A stretch of DNA of 64,000 bases, from contig NZ_MSZX01000022.1 of NCBI RefSeq assembly GCF_002021565.1, forward strand, positions 27-64,026. The letters are read 5' to 3'. A program made the translations under genes and the position numbers. Under the pieces are notes generated by a model, which was not told the origin of the DNA, searched no databases, and saw only the letters and a program-made list of their open reading frames with translations. This stretch comes from Paenibacillus selenitireducens (GTDB lineage: Bacteria; Bacillota; Bacilli; Paenibacillales; Paenibacillaceae). Below, in pieces: positions 33,312 through 43,459 of the stretch (its first letter is position 1; each line of letters starts with the position of its first letter).

Positions 33312-36300
33312 TTACTCAACGCCAGCTTCTGCACCTTCAAGGTTCAGGTTTAACTTATCACTGGTTACATCATCTTCATCATCAATTTCTTTCATTTCGA
33401 TCTCTTCTTCGTTCTCAGTTAGGATTTTGACATCCATACCTAAACTTTGAAGCTCTTTTATCAATACTTTGAAGGATTCAGGAACGCCCGGTTCTGGAAC
33501 ATTCTCACCTTTAACGATCGATTCATACGTCTTCACGCGGCCGACAATATCATCGGACTTAACCGTAAGAATCTCTTGTAATGTGTAAGCAGCACCATAG
33601 GCTTCAAGCGCCCAAACCTCCATCTCACCGAAACGTTGTCCACCGAATTGAGCTTTACCACCCAATGGCTGTTGTGTAACGAGTGAGTATGGTCCTGTAG
33701 AACGGGCATGGATTTTATCGTCGACCATGTGCGCCAGTTTGATCATGTACATGACACCAACTGTAACTTCACGTTCGAACGTTTCACCCGTACGTCCGTC
33801 ATACAATATAGTTTTACCATTACGCTGCATTCCTGCTTCTTCCATCGTATCGAACACGTCATACTCTGTCGCGCCGTCGAATACCGGTGTAGCACAGTGG
33901 ATACCAAGCGCTTTTGCCGCCATTCCTAAGTGGACCTCGAGTACTTGACCGATGTTCATCCGCGATGGAACCCCTAGTGGGTTCAACACAACTTCAACTG
34001 GCGTACCATCTGGCAAGAACGGCATATCTTCTTCCGGTAAAATACGAGCAATAACCCCTTTGTTACCGTGACGTCCCGCCATTTTATCGCCTTCAGAGAT
34101 TTTACGTTTTTGTGCGATGTATACACGGACAAGTTGATTCACGCCTGGTGGCAATTCATCACCGTTCTCACGTGTAAACACTTTAACGTCTACAACGATA
34201 CCATCCGTACCATGCGGTACACGTAGGGACGTGTCACGAACTTCACGAGCTTTCTCACCGAAAATCGCGTGCAGCAAACGTTCTTCTGCTGTAAGTTCCG
34301 TAACCCCTTTAGGTGTTACTTTACCTACGAGAATGTCGCCTGCGCCGATTTCAGCACCGACACGGATAATACCGCGCTCATCCAAGTTCTTCAACGCTTC
34401 TTCCCCGACGTTCGGGATATCGCGAGTGATTTCTTCTGGTCCAAGCTTCGTATCACGAGCTTCCGATTCGTATTCCTCAATATGGATCGAGGTATATACA
34501 TCTTCTTTAACCAGTTTTTCGTTCAAAAGGATCGCATCCTCGTAGTTGTAACCTTCCCAAGTCATGAAGGCAACAACAACGTTACGTCCCAATGCCAATT
34601 CACCTTGCTCTGTCGAAGGACCGTCTGCAAGAATATCGCCTTTTTTGACGATATCGCCTTTACGTGCCAATGGACGTTGGTTAATGCAAGTCCCTTGGTT
34701 CGAACGCATGAATTTATGCAATTTATGTTTAACCAAATCGCCTCTAACTTCTTTACCATCCACAATTTCAACGCGACGCACTTGAATTTCATTCGCAGAT
34801 ACACGTTCGATAACGCCATCATGCTTCGAAACGATACACACGCCCGAGTCTTTTGCAGATTTGTGTTCCATTCCTGTACCGATCAATGGAGCTTTCGGAA
34901 TCAAGAGCGGAACGGCTTGCCGCTGCATGTTCGATCCCATCAACGCACGGTTGGAGTCATCGTTCTCTAAGAACGGAATCAACGCGGTCGCGACGGATAC
35001 AACTTGCTTCGGAGATACGTCCATATAGTCAACGCGATCACTCGGCATCGTAACGATGTTATCCGACTGTTTGTTGTAACGAACAATAACACTTTCATCA
35101 GCAAACGTGTTATCTTCGTTCAATTCCGCATTCGCCTGAGCAACAACATAGTTGTACTCTTCATCGGCTGTCATATATGAAATTTGTTCTGTTACTTTAC
35201 CTGTCTTCGGATCTACCCAACGATATGGAGCTTCAATAAAGCCATATTCGTTAATGCGGGCAAATGTCGACAAGGAGTTGATCAAACCGATGTTCGGTCC
35301 CTCTGGAGTCTCGATTGGACACATACGGCCATAGTGAGATGGATGCACGTCACGAACCTCAAAGCCTGCGCGTTCACGCGTCAAACCGCCGGGTCCTAGT
35401 GCGGACAAACGACGTTTGTGCGTCAACTCAGCAAGTGGATTCGTCTGATCCATAAACTGAGACAATTGTGAGCTACCGAAGAACTCTTTAATGGATGCAA
35501 TCACCGGACGAATATTAATTAACGCTTGCGGCGTAATGACATTCGCATCTTGAATCGACATTCTCTCACGAACAACACGTTCCATACGAGAAAGACCGAT
35601 ACGGAATTGGTTCTGCAACAATTCACCAACAGAACGCAAACGACGGTTACCCAAGTGGTCAATATCGTCTGTGTCGCCGATGCCATGCAGCAAGTTAATG
35701 AAGTAGTTAATGGATGCCACGATATCTGCAGGCGTGATATTCTTAACCGTTTTATCGATAATCGCATTCGAAATTACTTTAATAACGCGCGATTCATCTT
35801 CTGGTGAGAATACGTTCACGATCTGAAGTGGAATACTATCTGCATCCAATACCCCGTTCGCTACGTGGTACGTTTTATAGTTCACATTTTCCTCAAGATG
35901 AGGCAAGATTTCATCCAACAAACGGCGGTCAATCATTTGACCAGCTTCCGCGATGATTTCGCCCGTTGTAGGACTCACCAGCGTTTCCGCTAAACGGTGG
36001 TTGAACAAACGGTTCTTGATGTGAAGTTTTTTATTCATTTTATAACGACCGACATTCGCCAAATCATAACGCTTCGGATCGAAGAAACGAGCTACAAGCA
36101 AGCTTTTCGCATTATCTAATGTCGGCGGCTCACCTGGACGTAGACGTTCGTAGATCTCGATCAACGCCTTCTCTGTGGAGTCGGTGTTGTCTTTATCTAA
36201 GGTGTTGCGGATGTATTCATCGTTGCCGAGCAAATCTAGAATTTCCGCATCTGTACCAAAGCCTAATGCTCTTAGTAATACGGTAACCGGAATTTTACGC

Positions 36301-36857
36301 GTACGATCAATACGAACATATATAATATCTTTCGCATCGGTTTCAAGTTCAAGCCAAGCACCGCGGTTTGGAATCACCGTTGCGGTATAAGTTTTCTTCG
36401 CGTTTTTATCAACTTTAGTGCTAAAATAGACGCTAGGAGAGCGAACCAACTGGCTGACAATTACCCGTTCTGCGCCGTTAATAATAAACGTGCCGGTCTC
36501 CGTCATTAGCGGAAAATCGCCCATGAAAACTTCTTGTTCTTTTACTTCTCCGGTTTCTTTGTTAATCAGCCGCACTTTGACTCGTAATGGAGCCGCATAT
36601 GTTACGTCACGTTCCTTTGACTCGTCTACGGAATATTTCGGTTCACCCAGACTGTAATCGATAAATTCCAGAACTAAATTACCTGTGAAATCTTGGATTG
36701 GCGAAATATCTTGGAACATCTCACGCAAACCTTCATCCAAAAACCATTGGTATGATTTTTGTTGGATTTCAATTAGGTTCGGAATCTCGAGCACCTCGTT
36801 AATGCGTGCATAACTCCTCCGAGTGCGTCGACCATACTGAACAAGTTGTCCTGCCAA
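33312..36857 (-). CDS. rpoB: RNA polymerase beta subunit
   Basis: An 1181-residue beta subunit. The rifampicin region [20 protein letters not shown] is wild type in appearance, followed by [16 protein letters not shown]. The start is TTG at 36855-36857, giving [20 protein letters not shown] as in relatives. AGGGGTGAG lies six bases upstream, whereas the ATG at 36875 would place that site inside the gene. Confidence 0.98.
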   Translation of the reverse strand: MAGQLVQYGRRTRRSYARINEVLEIPNLIEIQQKSYQWFLDEGLREMFQDISPIQDFTGNLVLEFIDYSLGEPKYSVDESKERDVTYAAPLRVKVRLINKETGEVKEQEVFMGDFPLMTETGTFIINGAERVIVSQLVRSPSVYFSTKVDKNAKKTYTATVIPNRGAWLELETDAKDIIYVRIDRTRKIPVTVLLRALGFGTDAEILDLLGNDEYIRNTLDKDNTDSTEKALIEIYERLRPGEPPTLDNAKSLLVARFFDPKRYDLANVGRYKMNKKLHIKNRLFNHRLAETLVSPTTGEIIAEAGQMIDRRLLDEILPHLEENVNYKTYHVANGVLDADSIPLQIVNVFSPEDESRVIKVISNAIIDKTVKNITPADIVASINYFINLLHGIGDTDDIDHLGNRRLRSVGELLQNQFRIGLSRMERVVRERMSIQDANVITPQALINIRPVIASIKEFFGSSQLSQFMDQTNPLAELTHKRRLSALGPGGLTRERAGFEVRDVHPSHYGRMCPIETPEGPNIGLINSLSTFARINEYGFIEAPYRWVDPKTGKVTEQISYMTADEEYNYVVAQANAELNEDNTFADESVIVRYNKQSDNIVTMPSDRVDYMDVSPKQVVSVATALIPFLENDDSNRALMGSNMQRQAVPLLIPKAPLIGTGMEHKSAKDSGVCIVSKHDGVIERVSANEIQVRRVEIVDGKEVRGDLVKHKLHKFMRSNQGTCINQRPLARKGDIVKKGDILADGPSTEQGELALGRNVVVAFMTWEGYNYEDAILLNEKLVKEDVYTSIHIEEYESEARDTKLGPEEITRDIPNVGEEALKNLDERGIIRVGAEIGAGDILVGKVTPKGVTELTAEERLLHAIFGEKAREVRDTSLRVPHGTDGIVVDVKVFTRENGDELPPGVNQLVRVYIAQKRKISEGDKMAGRHGNKGVIARILPEEDMPFLPDGTPVEVVLNPLGVPSRMNIGQVLEVHLGMAAKALGIHCATPVFDGATEYDVFDTMEEAGMQRNGKTILYDGRTGETFEREVTVGVMYMIKLAHMVDDKIHARSTGPYSLVTQQPLGGKAQFGGQRFGEMEVWALEAYGAAYTLQEILTVKSDDIVGRVKTYESIVKGENVPEPGVPESFKVLIKELQSLGMDVKILTENEEEIEMKEIDDEDDVTSDKLNLNLEGAEAGVE

Positions 36858-37210
36858 CTTTAACTCACCCCTCATGTCTACTCACTAAAAATTTCGTTGC
36901 GAATCTATCCCATTATCCTTTATAATCCTGCCATACAGTTTTTTACGCTGACAGTTTCAAAAGTCTATGAAAAAGATTCAAAAGCACAAATAAAGAAAAG
37001 CCCTTATCGAAGTTATTTTTCGAAAAAAGAGCGTAATTCCAATTGTCCTTTCGTCTCTGATGCAATACCTTCATATCCAGTAGATTTACCCAAAATGTAA
37101 ACATTATACGTCAAATGCCAATTTTCTATGCATAAACTGCGCTGAAAAATTTTCCTTGACATTTTAGCACAATAAAGACATGAAGACCATCCTAATACTG
37201 ACATTTTATA
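36858..37210 (-). other. long rpoB leader
   Basis: About 340 bases of AT-rich DNA lie between the promoter at 37211 and rpoB. A second TATAAT (37103-37108) has no good -35. I see no clear terminator or known riboswitch in it. Long untranslated leaders before rpoB are common in Bacillales. Confidence 0.5.
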
Positions 37211-37239
37211 ATGATACCACACCCAAAAAACCAAGTCAA
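37211..37239 (-). promoter_or_regulatory. sigma A promoter of rpoB-rpoC
   Basis: Minus strand TTGACT (37234-37239), a 17-base spacer and TATCAT (37211-37216), just after the methyltransferase gene. Confidence 0.75.
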
Positions 37240-37275
37240 CAAAGGGATAGGCATTTTTCTATAAATAATACGGAT

Positions 37276-37887
37276 TTATGATTTCCTTTTTATGGATTTC
37301 AATATCCGGTATCCCTTATCCTTCCCAATCTCTTCCACATTGTCTTCTCCGAACAACTCTTCAAGCTTCGCTCTCGCTGATGGAGCCCCTTGTTTCTTCT
37401 GGATAACAATCCACAACGAACCATCTGCGTTCAAATGATCGTATGCCTCTGTAAAAATACGGTGTACTGTTTCTTTGCCGGCGCGAATCGGCGGATTTGT
37501 GAGAATGACGTCGAATGACTTACCTACTACCCTCTCAAAAAGATCGCTCTGTTCAATCGTTACATTATGAATTCCGTTCGCGCTGGCATTCTCCTTCGCA
37601 AGCTCAACTGCTCTCTCATTCACATCTACCATCGTAACATGCCCTTGCGGAGCCAAGAGGGCCGCTGAGAAGCCAATCGGTCCATAACCACAGCCTACAT
37701 CAAGCACCTTCGCTTTCTCTGGGATCTCCATCAAATCAATTAAAACTTTACTCCCATAATCAACTCCGCCCTTCGAGAATACACCCGCATCCGTCACAAA
37801 ACGCAGCTTCTTCCCTCTCAATGTTTCTTCGATCGTACGTCTCTGATGATCCACCGAGGGCTTGTTCGAGTAATAATGCTCTGACAT
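37276..37887 (-). CDS. class I SAM methyltransferase, RsmC-like (YbxB)
   Basis: A 203-residue methyltransferase of the RsmC/MTS family. It has the SAM motif VLDVGCGYGPIG and the base-methylation motif TNPPIRAG. This family methylates guanine N2 in 16S rRNA in E. coli; the target here is inferred. The start at 37887 follows AGGAGG. It lies between rplL and rpoB as ybxB does in B. subtilis. Confidence 0.94.
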   Translation of the reverse strand: MSEHYYSNKPSVDHQRRTIEETLRGKKLRFVTDAGVFSKGGVDYGSKVLIDLMEIPEKAKVLDVGCGYGPIGFSAALLAPQGHVTMVDVNERAVELAKENASANGIHNVTIEQSDLFERVVGKSFDVILTNPPIRAGKETVHRIFTEAYDHLNADGSLWIVIQKKQGAPSARAKLEELFGEDNVEEIGKDKGYRILKSIKRKS

Positions 37888-38043
37888 TAACCGTCCTCCT
37901 GTTCTTGTTCTGTTTTGTATTATACAATAAACCCTCCATTTCTCAAAAGTTATTGATGATCTTGCTTCTGCTTCTTTCCATTCGAAAAATAAACGTTGTA
38001 CCACACAAGTTTATTGCCTTTTCTTTCATACGCAAGAAGTCGA
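37888..38043. other. intergenic region between the methyltransferase gene and the repeat cluster
   Basis: AT-rich spacer upstream of the methyltransferase gene. No convincing promoter or reading frame was seen. With 38044-38213 it makes a gap of about 330 bases that is otherwise occupied by repeats. Confidence 0.5.
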
Positions 38044-38068
38044 AGCGTGTCCGAAGGACGAAAGCGCT
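38044..38068. repeat. hairpin repeat, AGCG-type (second locus)
   Basis: Outer AGCG/CGCT, inner GTCC/GGAC, loop GAA, and four unpaired bases (AAAG) on the 3' side. It starts AAGCGTGTCC like the elements at 8891 and 8967, about 29 kb away. Confidence 0.78.
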
Positions 38069-38120
38069 CATTGCACAATGTGACTTCACACCTCATCTTA
38101 AACTCATTCGACAAACTTTC

Positions 38121-38179
38121 GGGTGTCCAGAGGGCGAGTCCTCTGGGGTCCCCCTTTCAAAGGGGGATTTAGGGGGATG
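38121..38179. repeat. composite palindromic repeat, copy 2
   Basis: It opens with GTCCAGAGGG, pairs CCAGAGG with CCTCTGG, then CCCCTTT with AAAGGGG, and ends GGGGGATTTAGGGGGATG. Same orientation as copy 1 at 9091-9157, and in both places an AGCG-type hairpin precedes it. Confidence 0.85.
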
Positions 38180-38213
38180 ACAACAAAGAGGTACAAGGAT
38201 TCTTCCTATCTAC

Positions 38214-38248
38214 GCAAAAAAAGCCTTCCTGATAAACAGGAAGGCTTT
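38214..38248 (-). terminator. terminator of rplJ-rplL
   Basis: Minus-strand stem AAGCCTTCCTG / CAGGAAGGCTT with a five-base loop and a T run, nine bases after the rplL stop. Confidence 0.93.
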
Positions 38249-38256
38249 TCGTTAAA

Positions 38257-38622
38257 TTACTTAACTTCGATTGCTGCGCCAGCTTCTTCAAGCTTAGCTT
38301 TAACTGCTTCTGCTTCGTCTTTGCTAACTTTTTCTTTAAGTGCTTTTGGTGCGTTGTCAACAAGATCTTTAGCTTCTTTCAAGCCAAGGCCTGTAACTTC
38401 ACGAACAACTTTGATAACGTTGATTTTGGAAGCGCCAGCGCTTGTCAAAATTACGTCGAATTCTGTTTGCTCAGCAGCGCCGCCGTCAGCAGCTCCACCA
38501 GCCATAACTGCTACAGGAGCTGCAGCTGTTACGCCAAATTCTTCTTCGATTGCTTTAACCAATTCGTTCAATTCTAAAACGTTCATACCTTTAATCGCTT
38601 CTAAGATTTGTTCTTTACTCAT
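38257..38622 (-). CDS. rplL: 50S ribosomal protein L7/L12
   Basis: A 121-residue bL12 stalk protein, present as multiple dimers bound to L10. It has an N-terminal dimer domain, an Ala/Gly-rich hinge (about 36-53) and a C-terminal factor-binding domain with [14 protein letters not shown]. It follows rplJ after 53 bases. Confidence 0.98.
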   Translation of the reverse strand: MSKEQILEAIKGMNVLELNELVKAIEEEFGVTAAAPVAVMAGGAADGGAAEQTEFDVILTSAGASKINVIKVVREVTGLGLKEAKDLVDNAPKALKEKVSKDEAEAVKAKLEEAGAAIEVK

Positions 38623-38675
38623 GGTAGAACCTCCATTAATTAGTATAGTTTTATGACGCGATGTGCATCGTTAAT

Positions 38676-39179
38676 TTAAGCAGTTTCTTCTTGTTTTTCA
38701 GCAACAGCTTTAACTGCAAGTGCGAAGTTACGCACAGGAGCTTGAAGTACGCTAAGCAACATGGAGAGCAAACCTTCGCGTGACGGAAGTTCCGCCAAAG
38801 CTTTGATCTCTTCAGCCCCAACAACTTGACCTTCTACAACGCCGCCTTTGATTTTCAAAGCGTCGTTCTTCTTAGCAAAGCTGTTAAGAATTTTTGCAGG
38901 AGCAACAGCGTCGTCCGCACTAAATGCGATCGCTGTAGGACCTGTTAATACACTATCCAAATCTGTCAAATTAGCTTCAGCAGTCGCACGACGTACTAAA
39001 GTGTTTTTTAACACTTGGAATTCAACACCAGCTTCACGAAGTTGTTTACGAAGCTCAGTTACTTGAGAAACGTTCAATCCGCGGTAATCTGCAACAACCG
39101 TACTAGCGCTTTCGCGTAATTTTGCAGTTACTACTTCAACAGCTTCTTGTTTCGCCTGAATAACTTTTGCGTTTGCCAA
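38676..39179 (-). CDS. rplJ: 50S ribosomal protein L10
   Basis: A 167-residue uL10, which anchors the L7/L12 stalk. Motifs: [20 protein letters not shown] and [19 protein letters not shown]. The start is TTG at 39177-39179, six bases after AGGAGGTG. A GTG three codons earlier would fall in the binding site itself. Expression is controlled by the leader and attenuator just upstream. Confidence 0.96.
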   Translation of the reverse strand: MANAKVIQAKQEAVEVVTAKLRESASTVVADYRGLNVSQVTELRKQLREAGVEFQVLKNTLVRRATAEANLTDLDSVLTGPTAIAFSADDAVAPAKILNSFAKKNDALKIKGGVVEGQVVGAEEIKALAELPSREGLLSMLLSVLQAPVRNFALAVKAVAEKQEETA

Positions 39180-39215
39180 TCTGTACACCTCCTATTAAAA
39201 TCTACACGAAGCATT

Positions 39216-39244
39216 AAAAAAGCCTCCGTAGAAACTACGAAGGC
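39216..39244 (-). terminator. attenuator/terminator in the rplJ leader
   Basis: Minus-strand stem GCCTTCGTAG / CTACGGAGGC, loop TTT and six T, only 37 bases before the rplJ start codon. In the B. subtilis L10 leader, binding of excess L10-L12 favours termination at such a site. Confidence 0.88.
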
Positions 39245-39360
39245 ATGATGACTGTAATAGAATTTGCATAGCAATTCAATACAAGACTTTATCATAACAC
39301 CTCGGTAGGAAATTAAGCATTTGTAGCACCTACTGTCTACGGTCAGCATATTCAACTTTG
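39245..39360 (-). promoter_or_regulatory. L10 ribosomal protein leader RNA
   Basis: The minus strand carries ACCGTAGACAGTAGGTGCTA followed by TTAATTTCCTACCGAGGTGT (39297-39345). CAGTAGG pairs with CCTACCG-type sequence, the conserved core of the Firmicute L10 leader. It lies between the promoter and the attenuator, as expected for autoregulation of rplJ-rplL. Confidence 0.85.
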
Positions 39361-39373
39361 GAACAACTTTTAC

Positions 39374-39402
39374 AGATTATCACGACTTTTGACGAATGTC
39401 AA
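39374..39402 (-). promoter_or_regulatory. sigma A promoter of rplJ-rplL
   Basis: Consensus TTGACA (39397-39402), a 17-base spacer and TAATCT (39374-39379), between rplA and the L10 leader. Confidence 0.82.
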
Positions 39403-39447
39403 CGCCATTCCAATCATTCCCTATGCTTTACAGCAATGAGAAAGATC

Positions 39448-40140
39448 TTATCTGTAAGAAGCTGCGTTTACGCGAGCGCCAGGACCCATAGTCGAAGATA
39501 CAGAAATGTTCTTCAAGTATACACCTTTTGCCGCAGCCGGTTTCGCTCTGTTCAATGCATCGATTAACGATTTAAAGTTCTCGTTTAATTTTTCAGCATC
39601 GAAAGATACTTTACCGATTGGAGCGTGAATTTGACCCGCTTTATCAAGACGATACTCAATTTTACCCGCTTTGATTTCTTGAACCGCTTGGGTAACGTTG
39701 AAAGTAACTGTTCCTGCTTTCGGGTTCGGCATTAGGCCTTTACCACCAAGTAGACGACCTAATTTACCAACTTCACTCATCATATCTGGTGTAGCTACGC
39801 AGACATCAAAGTCAAACCAGCCTTGTTGGATTTTGTTGATCATGTCAGCATCTCCAACATAGTCAGCGCCAGCAGCTTCTGCCTCTTTCGCTTTGTCACC
39901 TTTTGCAAATACAAGAACGCGTTTTGTTTTACCTGTTCCGTGAGGAAGGACAACAACACCGCGAACCGCTTGGTCTTGTTTACGAGGGTCTACACCCAAA
40001 CGAACAGCAACTTCAACAGATTCGTCGAATTTTGCAGTCGCAGCCTTTTTCACAAGCTCAATAGCTTCCAAAGACTCGTATGTTGCTTCGCTATCAATAA
40101 GCTTAGCAGCTTCTAGGTATTTTTTACCGTGTTTAGCCAT
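39448..40140 (-). CDS. rplA: 50S ribosomal protein L1
   Basis: A 230-residue uL1 of the mobile L1 stalk that moves deacylated tRNA out. It begins [19 protein letters not shown] and has the signature [12 protein letters not shown]. The start at 40140 follows AAAGGAGGAG. It is separated from rplK by a hairpin-repeat cluster. Confidence 0.98.
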   Translation of the reverse strand: MAKHGKKYLEAAKLIDSEATYESLEAIELVKKAATAKFDESVEVAVRLGVDPRKQDQAVRGVVVLPHGTGKTKRVLVFAKGDKAKEAEAAGADYVGDADMINKIQQGWFDFDVCVATPDMMSEVGKLGRLLGGKGLMPNPKAGTVTFNVTQAVQEIKAGKIEYRLDKAGQIHAPIGKVSFDAEKLNENFKSLIDALNRAKPAAAKGVYLKNISVSSTMGPGARVNAASYR

Positions 40141-40185
40141 TGTTTTCTCCTCCTTTGTGGTTTTAGCGGAAAATCCTCCCACTTA

Positions 40186-40277
40186 CGTGCTAACGAAGTT
40201 AGTCACGAGCGTGCCTGCACAGCAGGTCACGATACACGCCTGCGAAGCAGGTCGTGCAGTTCGAATGCGAAGCATTC
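40186..40277. repeat. cluster of four hairpin repeats between rplK and rplA
   Basis: Four hairpins in a row: 40186-40207 (CGTG, CTAAC-GAA-GTTAG, T, CACG), 40210-40231 (CGTG, CCTGC-ACA-GCAGG, T, CACG), 40235-40256 (CACG, CCTGC-GAA-GCAGG, T, CGTG) and 40263-40277 (GAATGC-GAA-GCATTC, no unpaired T). The first three have exactly the fold of the 8729-8856 units but different arm sequences. They would be part of the rplK-rplA mRNA. Confidence 0.88.
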
Positions 40278-40291
40278 TATATCGTTAACGA

Positions 40292-40717
40292 TTAGTCAGC
40301 GATTGTGATACCCATACTGCGGGCAGTACCTTCAACCATACGCATTGCAGCTTCTACAGATGCAGCGTTCAAGTCAGGCATTTTTTGTTCTGCAATTTCA
40401 CGAACAGTTGCGCGTTTAACAGTTGCAACTTTCTTCTTGTTCGGTTCGCCAGATCCTTTTTCGATCTTAGCAGCAACGCGAAGCAATACTGCAGCCGGTG
40501 GAGTTTTAGTGATAAATGTAAAGGAACGATCCTCAAACACAGTGATTTCAACAGGAATAATTAGACCCGCTTGATCTGCTGTACGAGCATTGAACTCTTT
40601 ACAGAAAGCCATAATGTTAACACCCGCTTGACCCAATGCTGGACCGATTGGCGGTGCTGGATTTGCTTTCCCTGCAGGAACTTGCAGTTTCACCATTTTA
40701 ATTACCTTTTTAGCCAT
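40292..40717 (-). CDS. rplK: 50S ribosomal protein L11
   Basis: A 141-residue uL11 at the GTPase-associated centre, needed for RelA-type stringent response. It begins [20 protein letters not shown], with [20 protein letters not shown] following. The start at 40717 follows AAGGAGGTG. It lies 71 bases after nusG. Confidence 0.98.
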   Translation of the reverse strand: MAKKVIKMVKLQVPAGKANPAPPIGPALGQAGVNIMAFCKEFNARTADQAGLIIPVEITVFEDRSFTFITKTPPAAVLLRVAAKIEKGSGEPNKKKVATVKRATVREIAEQKMPDLNAASVEAAMRMVEGTARSMGITIAD

Positions 40718-40788
40718 GTGAAACACCTCCTTGCTCTAGTATGTGGTAGACGGGATGATTCCCTCCCACAAGAAACCAGACAAAATAA

Positions 40789-41322
40789 TTATATCTTCTC
40801 CACTTGAGTGTAATCCAACTCTAGCGGGGTTTCTCGCCCAAACATGTTGACGTGAACTTTCAGCTTGCTTTTCTCGATAATAATTTCTTCTACCGATCCA
40901 ACAAAATTCGCAAAAGGACCAACTTTGATACGCACAGATTCTTTCAAATCGAATTCGATTTTCGGTTTCGGCTCTTCCATACCCATGTGCTTCAGAATTT
41001 GTTCCACTTCTTCAGGCAACAGAGCTGTTGGTTTGGAACCAGAACCTGTAGAACCGACGAATCCCGTAACTCCTGGTGTATTGCGCACAACATACCAAGA
41101 ATCATCGGTTTGGATCATTTCAACCAAGACATAACCAGGGTAAACTTTACGCATAACGGTTTTTTTCTTACCGTCTTTGTTCACCACTTCTTCTTCCATA
41201 GGAACAAGAACACGGAAAATCTTGTCTTTCATGTCCATAGACTCGACGCGCTTTTCTAAATTGGCTTTTACTTTGTTTTCATACCCTGAATAGGTATGAA
41301 CGACGTACCATCTTTTCTCCAT
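40789..41322 (-). CDS. nusG: transcription termination/antitermination factor NusG
   Basis: A 177-residue NusG. The N-terminal NGN domain (KRWYVVHTYSGYENKVKANL, PGYVLVEM) and C-terminal KOW domain (IKVGPFANFVGSVEEI) are present. The start at 41322 follows GGGTGG; in-frame codons upstream lack a site. It follows secE after 22 bases. Confidence 0.98.
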   Translation of the reverse strand: MEKRWYVVHTYSGYENKVKANLEKRVESMDMKDKIFRVLVPMEEEVVNKDGKKKTVMRKVYPGYVLVEMIQTDDSWYVVRNTPGVTGFVGSTGSGSKPTALLPEEVEQILKHMGMEEPKPKIEFDLKESVRIKVGPFANFVGSVEEIIIEKSKLKVHVNMFGRETPLELDYTQVEKI

Positions 41323-41344
41323 AACTAGCCACCCGGGACCCTTC

Positions 41345-41554
41345 TTAAATAATCGCTTCGACCAACGAAGAAATACCGATGTCAAGAACCCAGAAGTAAA
41401 TCGTCATAAGCACAACTGTAAAAACTACAACCAGTGTATAGCTTGTCAACTCTTTACGACTAGGCCAGCGAACCTTTTTAAGCTCTGCCCAGCTTTCTGA
41501 GATGTAGGAAAACATAGATCCAAAGCTGCGTTTTACACTACCTACGAAAGACAC
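41345..41554 (-). CDS. secE: protein translocase subunit SecE
   Basis: A 69-residue single-span SecE. An amphipathic helix with ELKKVRWPSRKEL is followed by one membrane segment (about 39-60). It clamps SecY. The start codon is GTG at 41552-41554, after GGAGGTG. It follows rpmG after 18 bases. Confidence 0.96.
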   Translation of the reverse strand: MSFVGSVKRSFGSMFSYISESWAELKKVRWPSRKELTSYTLVVVFTVVLMTIYFWVLDIGISSLVEAII

Positions 41555-41572
41555 GACGACACCTCCAAAAAA

Positions 41573-41722
41573 CTATCTTGTTTCGCGATGAGAAGTCTGC
41601 TCGTTGCAATACTTGCAAAATTTCTTCATCTCCATGCGGTCGGGGTGATTTCGCTTGTTTTTGCTGGTTGTGTAGTTTCTTTGCTTACAATTCGTACAAG
41701 CCAACGTTATAATTACCCGCAT
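41573..41722 (-). CDS. rpmG: 50S ribosomal protein L33, zinc-binding form
   Basis: A 49-residue bL33, read from the gap before secE. It begins [20 protein letters not shown] and ends QTSHRETR. The four Cys (CTNC and CKYC) make it the zinc-binding paralog. GGGAGGTG precedes the ATG at 41720-41722. The rpmG-secE-nusG order matches other Bacillales. Confidence 0.97.
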   Translation of the reverse strand: MRVIITLACTNCKQRNYTTSKNKRNHPDRMEMKKFCKYCNEQTSHRETR

Positions 41723-41809
41723 GATGTGCACCTCCCGAAGACATACTTTTAAAAGTCATGTCTATATTCATCCTAAAAAAACGTACGCATATTTAGGGCT
41801 ACCTAAAAC

Positions 41810-41838
41810 ACTTTATCATACAGGAGAATCCATGTCAA
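41810..41838 (-). promoter_or_regulatory. sigma A promoter of rpmG-secE-nusG
   Basis: Consensus TTGACA (41833-41838), a 17-base spacer and TAAAGT (41810-41815). It probably also feeds rplK-rplA, since I see no terminator after nusG. Confidence 0.8.
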
Positions 41839-42025
41839 TGAAGGGCAGAGCTTCTATTCAATTAATTACAGTATTGGTCACTCTATGAAAAGATAAACCT
41901 TGTAAGCATCTTTGCGCTCCATCTAGATCTATTCGAATATTACGGACAGAAATGACTATCGTATTTTCCAATTATTTAACAAATCGATACATTTCCTAAA
42001 CAGAATTTCAACAATATCTACAACT
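41839..42025. other. spacer between the sigH terminator and the rpmG promoter
   Basis: AT-rich DNA of about 190 bases with no reading frame, repeat or further promoter that I can support. Confidence 0.5.
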
Positions 42026-42089
42026 AAAAATGCACCCTTTAAAGCACATTGGGACATCGCTGCCAATGCGTACTCTAAGGGGTGCATTC
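42026..42089 (-). terminator. terminator of sigH
   Basis: Two nested stems, ATGCACCC/GGGTGCAT outside and GCATTGG/CCAATGTGC inside, followed by five T. It begins 10 bases after the sigH stop. Confidence 0.88.
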
Positions 42090-42099
42090 TATCCATTTT

Positions 42100-42750
42100 C
42101 TACAAACCAAGATCACGAACTTCTAGATAACGTTCTAACTTACGCTTCACTCGTTGCAAAGCATTATCAATAGACTTCACATGTCGATCCAGATCAACAG
42201 CAATTTCCTGATAAGACCGTCCATCCAAATACAGCATAAGCACTTTGCGTTCAAGATCACTAAGTATCTCCGACATCTTGTCCTCTAACCCGACGAACTC
42301 TTCTTGATTAATAATCAGTTCTTCCGGATCCGAAACTCGGGAACCGCATATGACATCCAACAACGTACGATCCGAATCTTCATCATAAATCGGCTTGTCT
42401 AAAGAAACATAAGAATTGAGCGGTATATGCTTCTGCCGCGTCGCCGTCTTAATCGCAGTAATAATCTGTCTTGTGATACATAGTTCTGCAAACGCCTTGA
42501 ATGAGGCGAGTTTATCACCTTTAAAATCTCGAATCGATTTATATAAACCTATCATACCTTCTTGGATAATATCTTCCCGGTCAGCCCCTATTAAAAAATA
42601 AGAGCGCGCCTTCGCGCGTACAAAATTACGGTACTTATTAATCAAGTACTCAAGTGCATCACTGTCGCCTTCGCGGACGGCATCAACGATATCTTCGTCT
42701 GTTCTGATGTCATAATCGAGCATTTTTAAATCATTGAGGTCGACACTCAC
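42100..42750 (-). CDS. sigH: RNA polymerase sigma-H factor
   Basis: A 216-residue sigma-70-family factor of the post-exponential and early sporulation regulator SigH. Region 2 (LINKYRNFVRAKARSYFLIG ... DIIQEGMIGLYKSI) and region 4 (DLERKVLMLYLDGRSYQEIA) are intact. The start is GTG at 42748-42750, six bases after GGAGGG. It is the last gene of the cysE to sigH run but also has its own promoter. Confidence 0.97.
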   Translation of the reverse strand: MSVDLNDLKMLDYDIRTDEDIVDAVREGDSDALEYLINKYRNFVRAKARSYFLIGADREDIIQEGMIGLYKSIRDFKGDKLASFKAFAELCITRQIITAIKTATRQKHIPLNSYVSLDKPIYDEDSDRTLLDVICGSRVSDPEELIINQEEFVGLEDKMSEILSDLERKVLMLYLDGRSYQEIAVDLDRHVKSIDNALQRVKRKLERYLEVRDLGL

Positions 42751-42803
42751 CAAAATCCCTCCGCCCAGCAACGTCAGCAACTTCTCTATCAAGTATAGAC
42801 TCC

Positions 42804-42832
42804 AGTATATATTATGTAACCTAGACCGTCAA
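42804..42832 (-). promoter_or_regulatory. promoter of sigH
   Basis: Minus strand TTGACG (42827-42832), a 17-base spacer and TATACT (42804-42809). A second TTGACA lies 12 bases upstream. In B. subtilis sigH is repressed by AbrB; no clear AbrB site can be judged by eye. Confidence 0.65.
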
Positions 42833-42908
42833 CCAATGTCAACCCAAAATCTATTACCAGTAACATATTTACCTTGAAATTCCATATTTTAACGGTTACC
42901 TTGCCAGG

Positions 42909-43457
42909 TTAGGGACTCCAATTCCCTCTGCGCCATTCTTCAAGCTTGGAGCGAATATCTTCCTTCATTTTGCCTTCTAGTGGATTTCTGTTGCTGTTCG
43001 GTCTATCAACATCGATATACTGCTTTACATCACGCTTATTCTGATCGAGTTCGAGCAACAATTCTCTAGCCGATATCCGTAACGCCCCTTGCCCAAAAGC
43101 AACATGCTGCTCCACGGAATCCGAAGTGGCTACATAAATTTGTCTGCGTCGATGCATCAGTTCGTGGACAAAGCGTTCGATGCATTCATCGGCAGTTTCT
43201 TTTTCCTTGGTAAAATGAACGGTGATCTTATTCTGGGCGAACGCGCCCCCAAGCCCCGGTACTTTGTAAGCATCAAAAACCACGATAACCCGCCGTCCCG
43301 AAAAGGCTTGGTAGTCCGCTAACTGATTAAGCAAATGATCCCTTGCTTCCTGTAGACTAATGCGTGACATCGCGACCAATTGCGGCCATGAGCCGATCAT
43401 ATTATAACCATCTACAAGCAAGACATCGCGCATGTCCAGCTTTTGCTTTTTTCCCAT
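42909..43457 (-). CDS. rae1: NYN-domain ribosome-associated endonuclease Rae1 (YacP)
   Basis: A 182-residue PIN-like NYN nuclease. Acidic residues lie in LLVDGYNMIGSWP, VVFDAYK and VATSDSVEQ. B. subtilis Rae1 enters the ribosomal A site and cuts mRNA in a translation-dependent way. The ATG at 43457 lies two bases after the rlmB stop, with AAGG inside the rlmB end. An ATG eight codons later is possible. Confidence 0.93.
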   Translation of the reverse strand: MGKKQKLDMRDVLLVDGYNMIGSWPQLVAMSRISLQEARDHLLNQLADYQAFSGRRVIVVFDAYKVPGLGGAFAQNKITVHFTKEKETADECIERFVHELMHRRRQIYVATSDSVEQHVAFGQGALRISARELLLELDQNKRDVKQYIDVDRPNSNRNPLEGKMKEDIRSKLEEWRRGNWSP

Positions 43458-43459
43458 CT

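Noticed and set aside
38123-38656. 177-residue plus-strand frame opposite rplL
   Set aside because: Antisense shadow of rplL extended through repeat DNA; no binding site.
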